Counted from the stretch's first letter, positions 1 to 8,728 are shown. The stretch: 64,000 bases of DNA from Janthinobacterium sp. GW456P (GCF_002127655.1 NZ_NEHB01000005.1:116639-180638), one strand, 5' to 3'. Translations and numbers: made by a program. The notes: generated from the letters alone by a model not told the origin.

Positions 1-228
1 GCGCTGGGCACGGGCGACTTGCACCGCCTGGAAACGGGCGGCGTGCCCAGTTTCGAGCCGCTCGTCGACAGCCACAGCTATTTCCACTACCACCATACGC
101 CGGCCGACACGCTGGACAAGGTCGACCCGGAAAACCTCAAGCGCAACGTGGCGCTGATGTCGTCGCTGGCGTGGTTCCTGGCCAATATCGATGGCGAGAT
201 TGGACGGGCGCCGGAGCAGGGCGAGTAA
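1..228 (+). CDS. M28-family zinc peptidase, C-terminal end (partial)
   Basis: The frame is open from base 1 and encodes about 75 residues before the TAA stop. The stretch YHHTPADTLDKVDPENL is typical of the C-terminal end of M28 aminopeptidases, where the His before TPADT is a metal ligand. It is followed by a helix with a Leu/Ala-rich end (ALMSSLAWFLANI). The catalytic core and any signal peptide lie upstream of the window, so substrate and location cannot be judged. M28 enzymes of this kind are usually exported. A TTG at base 19 is internal and not the start. Confidence 0.7.
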   Translation, partial: ALGTGDLHRLETGGVPSFEPLVDSHSYFHYHHTPADTLDKVDPENLKRNVALMSSLAWFLANIDGEIGRAPEQGE

Positions 229-273
229 GGTTGGCGCGTCCGCCTGCCGACACCATCCACGCCAAGGAAACTG

Positions 274-507
274 ATGACAGAGCCATCTTCCGACCTCGAG
301 ACGGCGGTCAACGCGATCCGCCGCTATTTGCAGAAGTATCCGCAAGGCGCCGATACGCCGGAAGGCGTGGCGCAATGGTGGCTACAAGGCAGCTTTTCGC
401 TGGAGATCGTCGCGGCCGCGCTCGCGTATCTGCTGGCCTCGGGCGAGCTGGAACGAATGCACGTCGGCCAGCGGCAGCTATGGCGCCGGCGCCGCCAGGA
501 AGCCTAG
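274..507 (+). CDS. small hypothetical protein (77 aa)
   Basis: A 77-residue soluble protein with no signal peptide or membrane segment. The N-terminal half looks helical (AVNAIRRYLQKYPQGADTPEGVAQWWL) and the end is very basic (RQLWRRRRQEA). It starts 45 bases after the peptidase stop on the same strand, so it may be cotranscribed with it. The ATG is preceded by a weak AAGGAAA. The fold, roughly two helices followed by a hydrophobic segment (LEIVAAALAYLLASGEL), resembles a small winged-helix module, but I do not recognise a family. Confidence 0.55.
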   Translation: MTEPSSDLETAVNAIRRYLQKYPQGADTPEGVAQWWLQGSFSLEIVAAALAYLLASGELERMHVGQRQLWRRRRQEA

Positions 508-520
508 CGGCTGCCAGCCA

Positions 521-1378
521 TCAAATCGCGTTCAGCGGAATTTTCAGGTAGCGCACGCCGTTGTCTTCCGGCTCGGGCAGCTTGCCCGCATTGATGTTGA
601 CCTGGATGGCGGGCAGGATCAGGGTCGGCATGTCGAGAGTGGCGTCGCGGCGGGTGCGCATGGCCACGAATTGCTCTTCCGTGATGCCGTCGCGCAAGTG
701 GATATTGCTGGCGCGCTGTTCGGCCACCGTCACTTCCCAGCGCGGCGCGCGGCCGTTGGGCGGATAGTCGTGGCACATGAACAGCCGGGTTTGGGGCGGC
801 AGCGACAATAATCGCTGTGCGGAGCGGTACAACAGGGACGCCGAGCCGCCGGGGAAATCGCAGCGGGCCGAGCCCACGTCCGGCATGAACAGGGTGTCAC
901 CCACGAAGACGGCGTCGCCGATCTGGTAGGCAAGGTCGGCCGGCGTGTGGCCGGGCACGTGCAGCGCGCGCACTTCCAGTTTGCCAATATAAAAGACCTG
1001 ATCGCGCGCGAACAGCTGGTCGAACTGGGAGCCATCGGCCCTGGCGCCGTCCTGGTGATAGACGGCGGCGAACGCCTGCTGCACCGTCTGGATGGCGGCG
1101 CCGATGGCCACGTCGCCGCCCAGCTGCTGCTGCAGGTAGGGCGCGGCGGAAAGGTGATCGGCGTGCGCGTGGGTTTCCAGCAGCCAGCGGCATTGCAAGC
1201 CGTGCTCGCGCACGAAGGCGATGACCTTGTCGGCCGACGCGGTCGAGGTGCGGCCCGCCTTGGGATCGTAGTCGAGCACGGAATCGATGATGGCGCAGTC
1301 GCGGCCATCGGCCTCGTAGACAACGTAGGTGACGGTGGCGGTGGCGGGGTCGAAGAAAGCTTGGATTTGTGGAGTCAT
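521..1378 (-). CDS. MBL-fold metallo-hydrolase (persulfide dioxygenase / Blh-like)
   Basis: A metallo-beta-lactamase-fold protein of 285 residues. The metal motif THAHADH is at residues 69-75. Later metal-site elements are VPGHTPAD, FVGDTLF followed by the Asp of MPDVGSARCDF, and the C-terminal MCHDYPP. This pattern matches the glyoxalase II / ETHE1-like branch, whose known members include sulfur dioxygenases and the Blh (beta-lactamase hydrolase-like) proteins. No rhodanese domain is fused to it. I placed the start at the ATG giving MTPQIQAFFD. The open frame extends upstream, but a TATAAT box on the minus strand (1410-1415) lies within that extension, and family members begin at this point. 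Sulfur oxidation versus thioester hydrolysis cannot be decided here. Confidence 0.85.
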   Translation of the reverse strand: MTPQIQAFFDPATATVTYVVYEADGRDCAIIDSVLDYDPKAGRTSTASADKVIAFVREHGLQCRWLLETHAHADHLSAAPYLQQQLGGDVAIGAAIQTVQQAFAAVYHQDGARADGSQFDQLFARDQVFYIGKLEVRALHVPGHTPADLAYQIGDAVFVGDTLFMPDVGSARCDFPGGSASLLYRSAQRLLSLPPQTRLFMCHDYPPNGRAPRWEVTVAEQRASNIHLRDGITEEQFVAMRTRRDATLDMPTLILPAIQVNINAGKLPEPEDNGVRYLKIPLNAI

Positions 1379-1409
1379 CGCGGCGGCAAGGGACGGGCAA
1401 GGGAATGGC

Positions 1410-1415
1410 ATTATA
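1410..1415 (-). promoter_or_regulatory. -10 box for the MBL-fold hydrolase gene
   Basis: On the minus strand the sequence reads TATAAT, 32 bases upstream of the chosen ATG. No good -35 is present at 16-18 bases; a T-run lies there instead. The box also argues against longer N-terminal starts. Confidence 0.45.
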
Positions 1416-1556
1416 TCGCCAGAGTTCGCTAAAAAAATGCTGCAAATTGACATTTGACATGCGAAAAACAGATATGCGGGCATGCATGCGCCCGTCACAG
1501 TCGTGCGCACCCTGACGCTTGCAGCATGGTAACCTCATTCTTCCAAGGAGGAATGT

Positions 1557-1793
1557 ATGAACGATATCACTGCACGCAGCGAACAGTACCGCGGTTTTAC
1601 GATTTCCGTGACCCCGCAAAAGGACAACGACGATTTATGGGACTTTAGCTACCGCCTGCAGCGCGAGGGTGAGCCGGAAGCGCAGGCTATCACGCGCGGC
1701 CGCACCCTGGGTGGCTACGCGGCGCCCGAGACCGCCTGCACGGCGGGCCTGGAAGTGGCCAGGACGGAAGTGGATAATCTGCTGCGTCCTTGA
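1557..1793 (+). CDS. small hypothetical protein, paralogue of the next gene (78 aa)
   Basis: A 78-residue soluble protein. The ATG follows a near-perfect ribosome-binding site (CCAAGGAGGAATGT). It has a YRGFTISV segment followed by DLWDFSYRLQREGEPEAQ and a helical C-terminus. The next gene has the same plan: YKGWEIVP, then KWSASCDIERA, then a C-terminal helix. This suggests both share a small beta-sheet/helix fold and arose by duplication. No function is assigned. TTGACA elements upstream (1447-1459) could form a promoter, but no convincing -10 accompanies them. Confidence 0.7.
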   Translation: MNDITARSEQYRGFTISVTPQKDNDDLWDFSYRLQREGEPEAQAITRGRTLGGYAAPETACTAGLEVARTEVDNLLRP

Positions 1794-1915
1794 GCCAGCG
1801 TAAATCGTTTAGCCAGAAAGTCGGCCTGACCGCGCGCCGGCGCGTGAAACACGTCGCTAGCGGTCCCGCTTCATGCTACGATTTCCCCTATTGAGTCAGT
1901 CAAAGGAGGCACCCC

Positions 1916-2164
1916 ATGAATAGCAGTTCTAAAATTCACTATAAAGGCTGGGAAATCGTTCCCCTGGCCGTGCCCACCACCGATGGTAAATGGTCGGCCA
2001 GCTGCGACATCGAACGCGCCACGGCGGAAGGCCTGGAGGTGTTTGAAGGCTCGACCATGCAATTCGTGCGCGACGACGAGGAGGGCGCCATTGCCGCCGC
2101 CTGCGAGGAAGCCGTGCGCCAGATCGACAACATCATCGCCAATCCGCTGGTACGACTGGCCTAG
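1916..2164 (+). CDS. small hypothetical protein, paralogue of the preceding gene (82 aa)
   Basis: An 82-residue soluble acidic protein with a strong ribosome-binding site (AAAGGAGG, 8 bases before ATG). The arrangement YKGWEIVPLAVP, WSASCDIERA, then an Ala/Glu-rich helix ending in an Asp-Asn-Ile segment parallels the upstream gene at 1557. The family is not recognised. The gene is followed by a short tandem repeat and an intrinsic terminator, which separates it from the prp operon. Confidence 0.7.
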   Translation: MNSSSKIHYKGWEIVPLAVPTTDGKWSASCDIERATAEGLEVFEGSTMQFVRDDEEGAIAAACEEAVRQIDNIIANPLVRLA

Positions 2165-2180
2165 TTTTCCCTTGTAGTCG

Positions 2181-2206
2181 CAGTTGTCTCAGTTGTCTCA
2201 GTTGTA
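2181..2206. repeat. short tandem repeat, CAGTTGTCT unit
   Basis: Two full copies and one partial copy of the 9-base unit CAGTTGTCT lie between the stop of the small gene and its terminator. No role is evident; a repeat this short is prone to slippage. Confidence 0.7.
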
Positions 2207-2211
2207 TAACG

Positions 2212-2237
2212 CAGCCGGCGCCCGCCGGCTGTTTTTA
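2212..2237 (+). terminator. intrinsic terminator after the small-gene pair
   Basis: A GC-rich hairpin (AGCCGGCG / CGCCGGCT with a 2-3 base loop) is followed by GTTTTTATT. It ends transcription of the 1916 gene before the prp control region. Confidence 0.75.
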
Positions 2238-2278
2238 TTGCGCGCCTTTTTCATCGTGCTGTCCTCCTGTCTGTTGCA

Positions 2279-2327
2279 TGTTTCATTCAATGTTTCAAAA
2301 TGCGTTTCATAAAACAATAATGAAACG
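2279..2327 (+). promoter_or_regulatory. putative activator-binding cluster upstream of prpB
   Basis: Three direct TGTTTCA-like blocks occur at 2279-2286, 2291-2297 and 2303-2310. The last forms a perfect 8-base inverted repeat with ATGAAACG at 2320-2327, with a 9-base spacer. The cluster ends about 120 bases upstream of the sigma-54 promoter, the usual distance for an enhancer. Binding by a PrpR-type activator is inferred from position and pathway. Confidence 0.5.
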
Positions 2328-2449
2328 TTTTTGACGCCAAACGTGACATCGCTGTTGCGCGGCGTGACAGCTGCGATGCGACGCCGGATGGCCATCTTCC
2401 CTGCGTTTTCGCTCTGCGCCAGCGGCTTTTCTGCCTGGCGGGATAGCCC

Positions 2450-2465
2450 TGGCACGGCATTTGCA
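2450..2465 (+). promoter_or_regulatory. sigma-54 promoter of the prp operon
   Basis: TGGCACGGCATTTGCA matches the -24/-12 consensus (TGGCAC, N5, TTGCA) with the required GG-N10-GC spacing: GG at 2451-2452 and GC at 2463-2464. Transcription would start near 2476, about 55 bases before the prpB ATG. Sigma-54 control by the propionate activator PrpR is known for enterobacterial prp operons. Confidence 0.85.
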
Positions 2466-2529
2466 ATACCAATGCGCATAGCCACTCCGTGAAACATTCG
2501 GGACCATCCGAAACCCATAAGGTGAACAC

Positions 2530-3417
2530 ATGACTCAATACTCCGCAGGTGCCGCATTCCGCAAGGCCGTCCAGGAAGAATCCCCGTTGCAAGTGGTCGG
2601 CGCCATCAATGCCAACCACGCCTTGCTGGCCAAGCGCGCCGGCTACAAGGCCATCTACCTGTCCGGCGGCGGCGTCGCGGCCGGCTCGCTGGGCTTGCCC
2701 GACCTGGGCATTTCCAGCCTGGACGACGTGCTGACCGATATCCGCCGCATCACCGACGTGTGCGATTTGCCGCTGCTGGTCGATGCCGACACGGGTTTCG
2801 GTTCGTCCGCCTTCAATGTGGCGCGCACGGTGAAATCGATGATCAAGTTCGGCGCGGCCGGCCTGCACATCGAAGACCAGGTGGGCGCCAAGCGCTGCGG
2901 CCACCGTCCGGGCAAGGAAATCGTCAGCAAGGAAGAGATGGTCGACCGCATCAAGGCGGCCGTCGACGCGCGCACGGACCCGAATTTCGTCATCATGGCG
3001 CGCACCGATGCGCTGGCCGTCGATGGCCTGGAAGCGGCACTCGAGCGCGCCGTCGCCTGCGTCGAGGCGGGCGCCGACATGATCTTCCCGGAAGCCATCA
3101 CGGACCTGGACATGTACGCCACGTTCGCCAAGGCCGTCAACGTGCCGATTCTGGCCAACATCACGGAATTCGGCGCCACGCCGCTGTTCACGCTGGACGA
3201 ACTGCGCAGCGCCCACGTGGGCCTGGCCCTGTACCCGCTGTCCGCCTTCCGCGCCATGAACAAGGCGGCGGAAAACGTGTATCAGGCGCTGCGCCGCGAC
3301 GGCACGCAAAAGAATGTCGTCGACACCATGCAGACGCGCATGGAGCTGTATGAATCGATCAATTACCATGATTTCGAGCAAAAGCTCGACGCGCTGTTCG
3401 CCGCGCAAAAGAAATAA
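2530..3417 (+). CDS. prpB: 2-methylisocitrate lyase PrpB
   Basis: Cleaves 2-methylisocitrate to pyruvate and succinate, the last step of the 2-methylcitrate cycle. It belongs to the isocitrate lyase / PEP mutase family and is full length at 295 residues. The catalytic-loop signature [14 protein letters not shown] carries the active-site Cys. [10 protein letters not shown] supplies metal-binding Asp residues and HIEDQ is conserved. The start is the ATG after AAGGTGAACAC. It is the first gene of the operon behind the sigma-54 promoter at 2450, with prpC 89 bases downstream. Confidence 0.97.
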   Translation: MTQYSAGAAFRKAVQEESPLQVVGAINANHALLAKRAGYKAIYLSGGGVAAGSLGLPDLGISSLDDVLTDIRRITDVCDLPLLVDADTGFGSSAFNVARTVKSMIKFGAAGLHIEDQVGAKRCGHRPGKEIVSKEEMVDRIKAAVDARTDPNFVIMARTDALAVDGLEAALERAVACVEAGADMIFPEAITDLDMYATFAKAVNVPILANITEFGATPLFTLDELRSAHVGLALYPLSAFRAMNKAAENVYQALRRDGTQKNVVDTMQTRMELYESINYHDFEQKLDALFAAQKK

Positions 3418-3467
3418 GCAGAAATAAGCAGAAATAAGTAAAGAAGCAGGGACCGCCATGCGGTCCC
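3411..3467 (+). repeat. prpB-prpC spacer: 10-base tandem repeat and hairpin
   Basis: Three copies of GAAATAAGCA (the last ends GTA) begin inside the last codons of prpB, whose TAA lies in the first copy. At 3449-3467 an 8-bp perfect hairpin follows (GGGACCGC, loop CAT, GCGGTCCC). It has no T-run, so it is unlikely to be a full terminator. It could stabilise or process the polycistronic mRNA between prpB and prpC. Confidence 0.65.
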
Positions 3468-3506
3468 GCAGTGACGCACCCGAGACTATTCAATCTGGAG
3501 AACACA

Positions 3507-4661
3507 ATGACCGCACCGCAAGCCGCCACTTTCAAGCCTAAAAAATCCGTCGCCCTGTCCGGCGTCACCGCCGGCAATACGGCGCTGTGCTCGGTCGGCA
3601 AGACCGGCAACGATTTGCACTACCGCGGCTACGACATCCTGGACGTGGCCGACAGCTGCGAATTCGAGGAAATCGCCTACCTGCTGGTGCACGGCAAGCT
3701 GCCGACTTCCGCCGAACTGAAAGGCTACAAGGCCAAGCTGAAGTCCTTGCGCGGCTTGCCGTCGGCCGTGAAACTGGCGCTGGAAGCGCTGCCGGCCGCT
3801 GCCCACCCGATGGACGTGATGCGCACGGGCGTCTCCGTGCTGGGCTGCGCGCTGCCGGAAAAGGACGACCATAATGCGCCGGGCGCGCGCGACATCGCCG
3901 ACCGCCTGATGGCCTCGTTCGGCTCCATGCTGCTGTACTGGTACCACTACAGCCATAACGGCAAGCGCATCGAAGTGGAAACGGACGACGACTCGATCGG
4001 CGGCCACTTCCTGCACCTGCTGCATGGCGAAAAACCGTCGGCGTCGTGGGAAAAAGCCATGCACACGTCCTTGATCCTGTACGCGGAACACGAATTCAAC
4101 GCCTCGACCTTCACCAGCCGCGTCATCGCCGGCACGGGTTCGGACATCCACTCGGCCATCACCGGCGCCATCGGCGCGCTGCGCGGCCCGAAACACGGCG
4201 GCGCGAACGAAGTGGCGCTGGACATCCAGAAACGCTATGACAACCCTGACGAAGCGGAAGCGGACATCCGCGAGCGCGTGGCCAACAAGGAAGTGGTGAT
4301 CGGCTTCGGCCATCCCGTCTACACGATTTCCGACCCGCGCAACGTGGTCATCAAGGAAGTGGCGCGTTCGCTGTCGCTGGAAGCCGGTTCCACGAAAATG
4401 TTCGATATCGCCGAGCGTCTGGAATCGGTCATGTGGGAAATCAAGAACATGTTCCCGAACCTGGACTGGTTCTCGGCCGTGTCCTACCACATGATGGGCG
4501 TGCCGACGGCCATGTTCACGCCGCTGTTCGTCATTTCGCGCACCTCGGGCTGGGCCGCCCACATCATCGAACAGCGCATCGACAACAAGATCATCCGCCC
4601 GAGCGCCAACTACGTGGGTCCTGAAGACCTGGAATTCGTGCCGATCAAGGACCGCAAATAA
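3507..4661 (+). CDS. prpC: 2-methylcitrate synthase PrpC
   Basis: Condenses propionyl-CoA with oxaloacetate to 2-methylcitrate. It is 384 residues, the usual size for the family. Citrate-synthase active-site elements are present: [11 protein letters not shown] carries one catalytic His, GPKHGGANE the second, and GFGHPVY followed by DPR the substrate-binding site. I chose the ATG giving [13 protein letters not shown] because GGAGAA lies 9 bases upstream; an in-frame GTG 36 bases earlier has no ribosome-binding site. The stop codon overlaps the acnD start (TAATG), which implies translational coupling. Confidence 0.97.
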   Translation: MTAPQAATFKPKKSVALSGVTAGNTALCSVGKTGNDLHYRGYDILDVADSCEFEEIAYLLVHGKLPTSAELKGYKAKLKSLRGLPSAVKLALEALPAAAHPMDVMRTGVSVLGCALPEKDDHNAPGARDIADRLMASFGSMLLYWYHYSHNGKRIEVETDDDSIGGHFLHLLHGEKPSASWEKAMHTSLILYAEHEFNASTFTSRVIAGTGSDIHSAITGAIGALRGPKHGGANEVALDIQKRYDNPDEAEADIRERVANKEVVIGFGHPVYTISDPRNVVIKEVARSLSLEAGSTKMFDIAERLESVMWEIKNMFPNLDWFSAVSYHMMGVPTAMFTPLFVISRTSGWAAHIIEQRIDNKIIRPSANYVGPEDLEFVPIKDRK

Positions 4662-7267
4662 TGAGCATCGCTATGAATACCTTGCACCGCAAACCCTTGC
4701 CGGGAACAGGGCTGGACTACTTCGACACGCGCGCCGCCGTCGATGCTATCCAGCCAGGCGCCTACGCCACCTTGCCCTACACCTCGCGCGTACTGGCCGA
4801 AAACCTCGTGCGCCGCTGCGACCCGGCCACCCTGAACGCCTCGCTGGGCCAGTTCATCGAACGCCGCCGCGACCTCGATTTCCCATGGTTTCCCGCGCGT
4901 GTCGTCTGCCATGACATCCTGGGCCAGACGGCCCTGGTCGACCTGGCCGGCCTGCGCGACGCCATCGCGGCCCAGGGCGGCGATCCGGCCCTGGTCAATC
5001 CGGTGGTGCCCACGCAGCTGGTGGTCGACCATTCGCTGGCCGTCGAATGCGGCGGTTTCGACCCCGACGCCTTCGCCAAGAACCGCGCCATCGAAGACCG
5101 CCGCAACGAAGACCGTTTCGACTTCATCGACTGGACCAAGAAGGCCTTTAAAAACGTCGATGTGATCCCGCCCGGTAACGGCATTCTGCACCAGATTAAC
5201 CTCGAGCGCATGTCGCCCGTGATCCAGGTGCAGGACGGCGTGGCCTATCCCGATACCCTGGTGGGCACGGATTCGCATACGCCGATGGTCGACGCGCTGG
5301 GCGTGATCGCCATCGGCGTGGGCGGCCTGGAAGCGGAAAGCGTGATGCTGGGCCGCGCCTCGTGGATGCGTTTGCCCGACATCATCGGCGTCAAGCTGAC
5401 GGGTAAACCGCAGCCTGGCATCACGGCGACCGACACGGTGCTGGCGTTGACGGAATTTTTGCGCAAGCAAAAGGTCGTCTCGTCCTACCTGGAATTTTTT
5501 GGCGAGGGCGCTTCGCACCTGACCCTGGGCGACCGCGCCACAATTTCCAATATGGCGCCGGAATTCGGCGCCACGGCGGCCATGTTCTACATCGATGCGC
5601 AAACCATCAAGTATCTGAAACTGACGGGCCGCGACGACGAACTGGTGAAACTGGTGGAGCTGTACGCAAAAGAGACGGGCTTGTGGGCCGACAGCCTGGT
5701 CGACGCGCAGTACGAGCGCGTGCTGACGTTTGACCTGTCGTCCGTGGTGCGCAATATCGCCGGGCCATCGAACCCGCACAACCGCGTGCCGACGTCGGAA
5801 CTGGCCGCGCGCGGCATTTCCGGCGTGGTGGAAAACGAGCCGGGCAAGATGCCGGACGGCGCTGTCATCATCGCGGCCATCACCAGCTGCACCAATACGA
5901 ACAACCCGCGCAACATGATCGCCGCCGGCCTGATCGCGCGCAATGCAAACCGCCTGGGATTGACCCGTAAACCCTGGGTGAAATCGTCGCTGGCGCCCGG
6001 CTCGAAAACCGTGGAACTGTACCTGCAGGAAGCGGGCCTGATGCCGGAACTGGAACAACTGGGCTTCGGCGTGGTGGCTTTCGCCTGTACCTCGTGCAAC
6101 GGCATGTCGGGTGCGCTCGACCCGGTGATCCAGGATGAAGTGGTGTCGCGCGACCTGTATGCGACGGCCGTCTTGTCGGGCAACCGCAACTTCGACGGCC
6201 GCATCCATCCGTACGCGAAACAGGCTTTCCTCGCCTCGCCGCCGCTGGTGGTGGCCTACGCGATCGCCGGCACCATCCGCTTCGACATCGAGAAGGATGT
6301 GCTGGGCCATGACGCCGATGGCAAGCCGGTTCTGCTGAAAGATATCTGGCCGTCCGACGAGGAAATCGACGCCATCGTCGCCGCCAGCGTCAAGCCGGAA
6401 CAGTACCGCAAGGTGTACATCCCCATGTTCGCCGCGCAGGCGGACGATGGCATCAAGGTCAGCCCGCTGTACGACTGGCGTCCGCAGACGACGTATATCC
6501 GCCGTCCGCCGTACTGGGAAGGCGCGCTGGCCGGCGCGCGGCCCTTGAAAGGCATGCGTCCGCTGGCCGTCCTCGGCGACAACATCACCACCGACCACTT
6601 GTCGCCGTCGAACGCCATCATGCTCGACAGCGCGGCCGGCGAATACCTGGCGAAGATGGGTTTACCCGAGGAAGACTTCAATTCCTACGCCACGCACCGG
6701 GGCGACCATTTGACGGCGCAGCGCGCCACGTTCGCCAACCCGACCCTGAAAAACGAGATGGTCATCGAGGACGGCAAAGTGAAGGCGGGTTCGCTCACGC
6801 GTATCGAGCCGGAAGGCAAGATCTCGCGCATGTGGGAAGCCATCGAGGTGTACATGGAGCGCAAGCAGCCATTGATCATCATCGCCGGCGCCGACTATGG
6901 CCAGGGCTCGTCGCGCGACTGGGCCGCCAAGGGCGTGCGCCTGGCCGGCGTGGAAGCCATCGTGGCTGAAGGCTTCGAGCGCATCCACCGCACCAACCTG
7001 GTGGGCATGGGCGTGCTGCCGCTGGAGTTCCTGCCTGGCGTGAACCGCAAGACCCTGGGCCTCGATGGCAGCGAAACCTACGACGTCGTGGGCGAGCGCA
7101 CGCCGCGCTCCACCTTGACCCTCGTCATCCACCGCAAGAACGGCGAGACGGTCGAAGTGCCCGTCACCTGCCGCCTCGATACGGCCGAAGAGGTGTCGAT
7201 CTATGAGGCGGGTGGCGTTCTTCAGCGATTCGCGCAGGATTTCCTCGAATCTTCGAAAGCGGCATAA
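4661..7267 (+). CDS. acnD: Fe-S 2-methylcitrate dehydratase AcnD
   Basis: An aconitase-family [4Fe-4S] enzyme of 868 residues that dehydrates 2-methylcitrate to 2-methyl-trans-aconitate. Together with PrpF it replaces PrpD. Cluster-ligand Cys residues sit in ITSCTNTNNP and ACTSCNGMSGAL. DSHTPMVDALGV and the C-terminal swivel-domain motif GADYGQGSSRDWAAKG are intact. The AcnD assignment rests on its place between prpC and prpF; the sequence alone could also be read as aconitase A. It starts at the TAATG overlap with prpC. Confidence 0.95.
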   Translation: MSIAMNTLHRKPLPGTGLDYFDTRAAVDAIQPGAYATLPYTSRVLAENLVRRCDPATLNASLGQFIERRRDLDFPWFPARVVCHDILGQTALVDLAGLRDAIAAQGGDPALVNPVVPTQLVVDHSLAVECGGFDPDAFAKNRAIEDRRNEDRFDFIDWTKKAFKNVDVIPPGNGILHQINLERMSPVIQVQDGVAYPDTLVGTDSHTPMVDALGVIAIGVGGLEAESVMLGRASWMRLPDIIGVKLTGKPQPGITATDTVLALTEFLRKQKVVSSYLEFFGEGASHLTLGDRATISNMAPEFGATAAMFYIDAQTIKYLKLTGRDDELVKLVELYAKETGLWADSLVDAQYERVLTFDLSSVVRNIAGPSNPHNRVPTSELAARGISGVVENEPGKMPDGAVIIAAITSCTNTNNPRNMIAAGLIARNANRLGLTRKPWVKSSLAPGSKTVELYLQEAGLMPELEQLGFGVVAFACTSCNGMSGALDPVIQDEVVSRDLYATAVLSGNRNFDGRIHPYAKQAFLASPPLVVAYAIAGTIRFDIEKDVLGHDADGKPVLLKDIWPSDEEIDAIVAASVKPEQYRKVYIPMFAAQADDGIKVSPLYDWRPQTTYIRRPPYWEGALAGARPLKGMRPLAVLGDNITTDHLSPSNAIMLDSAAGEYLAKMGLPEEDFNSYATHRGDHLTAQRATFANPTLKNEMVIEDGKVKAGSLTRIEPEGKISRMWEAIEVYMERKQPLIIIAGADYGQGSSRDWAAKGVRLAGVEAIVAEGFERIHRTNLVGMGVLPLEFLPGVNRKTLGLDGSETYDVVGERTPRSTLTLVIHRKNGETVEVPVTCRLDTAEEVSIYEAGGVLQRFAQDFLESSKAA

Positions 7268-7272
7268 ATCGG

Positions 7273-7371
7273 GTAGGTCGGATTAGCGTAGCGTAATCCG
7301 ACAATATTTGTGAGAAACCCGCCAACAATGTGTCGGATTACGCGTGGCGATGCCACGCTAATCCGACCTAC
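7273..7371. repeat. REP-like paired palindromes between acnD and prpF
   Basis: Two palindromic units face each other across 26 bases. Unit 1 (7273-7303) contains GTCGGATTAGCG / CGTAATCCGAC. Unit 2 (7330-7371) contains TGTCGGATTACGCGTGG / CCACGCTAATCCGAC. The outer ends GTAGGTCGGATTAGCG and CGCTAATCCGACCTAC are also complementary, so the whole block can fold into one long structure. A further copy of the unit lies at 48076-48103. The arrangement resembles BIME-type repeats and may limit or stabilise read-through into prpF. Confidence 0.8.
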
Positions 7372-7384
7372 TTTCGGACAAACA

Positions 7385-8584
7385 ATGACCCATATCCCTC
7401 AAATCAACATCCCCGCCACCTACATGCGTGGCGGCACCAGCAAGGGCGTGTTCTTCCGTCTGCAGGATTTGCCCGCCAGCGCGCAAGTGCCGGGCGCGGC
7501 GCGCGACGCCTTGCTGCTGCGCGTGATCGGCAGTCCAGACCCCTACGGCAAGCAGATCGACGGCATGGGCGGCGCCACGTCGAGCACCAGCAAGACGGTG
7601 ATTCTGGCGAAAAGTACGAAGCCGGAGCACGACGTCGACTACCTGTTCGGCCAGGTCTCGATCGACAAGCCTTTCGTCGACTGGAGCGGCAATTGCGGCA
7701 ACCTGTCGGCCGCCGTCGGCTCGTTCGCCATTGCCAGCGGCCTGGTGGACGCGGCCCGCGTGCCTGCCGACGGCATTGCCACGGTGCGCATCTGGCAAGC
7801 CAATATCGGCAAGACCATCATCGCCCACGTGCCCATGACGCAGGGCGAAGTGCAGGAAACGGGCGACTTCGAGCTCGATGGCGTGACCTTCCCGGCCGCT
7901 GAAGTGAAGCTGGAATTCCTCGACCCGGCCGCGGAGGAAGAGGGGGGCGATGGTGGCAGTTCGGCCATGTTCCCGACCGGTAACCTGGTCGACGACCTCG
8001 ACGTGCCCGGCATCGGCATGTTAAAAGTCACCATGATCAACGCCGGCATCCCGACGATTTTCGTCGACGCGGCCGCCATCGGCTATACGGGCACGGAACT
8101 GCAGGACGCCATCAATGGCGATCCGGCCGCGCTGGCCCGCTTCGAGACCATCCGCGCGCATGGCGCGCTGCGCATGGGCCTCATCGCCCATCTGGATGAG
8201 GCGGCCAAGCGCCAGCACACGCCGAAGGTGGCCTTTGTCGCCAAACCGGCCGGCTATGTGTCGTCCAGCGGGAAAAAGGTGGAGGCGGGCGACATCGACC
8301 TGCTCGTGCGCGCTCTGTCCATGGGCAAGCTGCACCACGCCATGATGGGCACCGCGGCAGTTGCCATCGGCACGGCGGCGGCCATTCCCGGCACCCTGGT
8401 CAACCTGGCGGCCGGCGGCGGACCCCGCGACTCGGTACGCTTCGGCCACCCGTCGGGCACCCTGACGGTGGGCGCGCAAGCGCAGCAGGTCGATGGCCAA
8501 TGGAGCGTCACCAAGGCCATCATGAGCCGCAGCGCGCGCGTGCTGATGGAAGGGCGTGTGCGCATCCCCGGCGACGCGTTTTAA
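7385..8584 (+). CDS. prpF: 2-methylaconitate isomerase PrpF
   Basis: Isomerises 2-methyl-trans-aconitate to the cis form so that aconitase can rehydrate it. It is required with AcnD. The protein has 399 residues and the diaminopimelate-epimerase-like fold typical of PrpF. MRGGTSKGVFF at the N-terminus and DGMGGATSSTSKT are family signatures, as is NCGNLSAAVG. The start is the ATG giving MTHIPQINIPATYMRGG. The in-frame extension upstream runs through the REP-like palindromes and is rejected. Confidence 0.96.
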   Translation: MTHIPQINIPATYMRGGTSKGVFFRLQDLPASAQVPGAARDALLLRVIGSPDPYGKQIDGMGGATSSTSKTVILAKSTKPEHDVDYLFGQVSIDKPFVDWSGNCGNLSAAVGSFAIASGLVDAARVPADGIATVRIWQANIGKTIIAHVPMTQGEVQETGDFELDGVTFPAAEVKLEFLDPAAEEEGGDGGSSAMFPTGNLVDDLDVPGIGMLKVTMINAGIPTIFVDAAAIGYTGTELQDAINGDPAALARFETIRAHGALRMGLIAHLDEAAKRQHTPKVAFVAKPAGYVSSSGKKVEAGDIDLLVRALSMGKLHHAMMGTAAVAIGTAAAIPGTLVNLAAGGGPRDSVRFGHPSGTLTVGAQAQQVDGQWSVTKAIMSRSARVLMEGRVRIPGDAF

Positions 8585-8728
8585 GGCCAGGCAGGCCGAT
8601 GCGCAGGCAGATCAGTTGATATTTCTGCTAGCAAAGAAACTGAGCGACAAGGAAAATGGACGAGCGTCAGCCGCGATGCGTGCAGCGCAGACGCTGGCGA
8701 TCTCCCATACTTCCCGACGGGTGAACTG

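Noticed and set aside
4610-6598. A 662-codon open frame on the minus strand opposite acnD
   Set aside because: Composition is rich in Arg, His, Gly and Gln without any family motif, and it mirrors the third-position GC of acnD. It is a shadow frame. The same holds for the long minus frame over prpE (11454-13427).
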